A DNA stretch of 6,610 bases from Balneolales bacterium. Its GTDB lineage: Bacteria; Bacteroidota; Rhodothermia; Balneolales; Natronogracilivirgulaceae. The position numbers were made by a program, and so were the translations under genes. The notes under the pieces were generated by a model. That model saw only the letters and a program-made list of their open reading frames with translations. It did not search any database and was not told where the DNA came from. The stretch lies in assembly GCA_007131535.1 (NCBI GenBank), contig SLQI01000056.1:1-6610 (forward strand). The letters run 5' to 3'. Below are positions 6,609 to 6,610 of the stretch, piece by piece (position 1 is the stretch's first letter; every line of letters starts with the position of its first letter).

Positions 6609-6610
6609 GG

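Larger units (their letters stand above)
6340..6610. other. 3' flank without a convincing gene
   Basis: No reading frame with recognisable protein features was found. An 8-bp palindrome, GTCCGGAC (6343-6350), lies just after the symporter stop but lacks the loop and T-run of a terminator. The rest holds an insertion-sequence-end-like string (6360-6382), nested inverted repeats (6504-6596) and an edge-truncated minus-strand frame (6471-6608). Together these suggest intergenic, repeat-derived DNA. Confidence 0.5.

Overview
The window carries three gene groups from a bacterial chromosome of moderate GC content. The organism is probably Gram-negative. Most starts lack a clear Shine-Dalgarno sequence, one gene needs a TTG start, and XdhC has the GSSPGRQGFK form that I associate from memory with Bacteroidota-like lineages (Bacteroidota, Balneolota, Rhodothermota). 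This placement is tentative because no rRNA or marker gene is present.

Region 1 (1-3472, + strand) is a xanthine dehydrogenase operon in the order xdhA-xdhB-xdhC. Only the last 58 codons of the iron-sulfur/FAD subunit XdhA are in the window. XdhB, the molybdenum subunit, is complete and starts within the xdhA stop (ATGA). Its active-site residues match true xanthine dehydrogenases rather than aldehyde oxidases. XdhC, the cofactor-handling chaperone, follows after 43 bases (or 28 with an alternative TTG start). The three genes together specify oxidation of hypoxanthine and xanthine to urate.

Region 2 (3473-4293) is AT-richer and mostly non-coding. It holds a small minus-strand gene for a DUF1328 (YtjA-like) membrane protein, convergent with xdhC, and a doubtful 57-codon + strand ORF. 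It also holds a compact repeat/palindrome element and a sigma70-like promoter candidate ahead of the next operon.

Region 3 (4294-6339, + strand) is a two-gene unit. The first gene is thiamine pyrophosphokinase (thiN type), and 12 bases later comes a sodium:solute symporter with a TTG start. The tight pairing suggests, but does not prove, that the transporter imports thiamine or a related compound, which the kinase then traps as thiamine diphosphate. No TPP riboswitch is visible.

Region 4 (6340-6610) has no convincing gene. It contains a sequence resembling an insertion-sequence end, nested inverted repeats, and a short minus-strand reading frame that runs off the edge.

I see no strong evidence for an undescribed defence or mobile system. 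The best leads are the thiN-symporter pair and the repeat element upstream of it.
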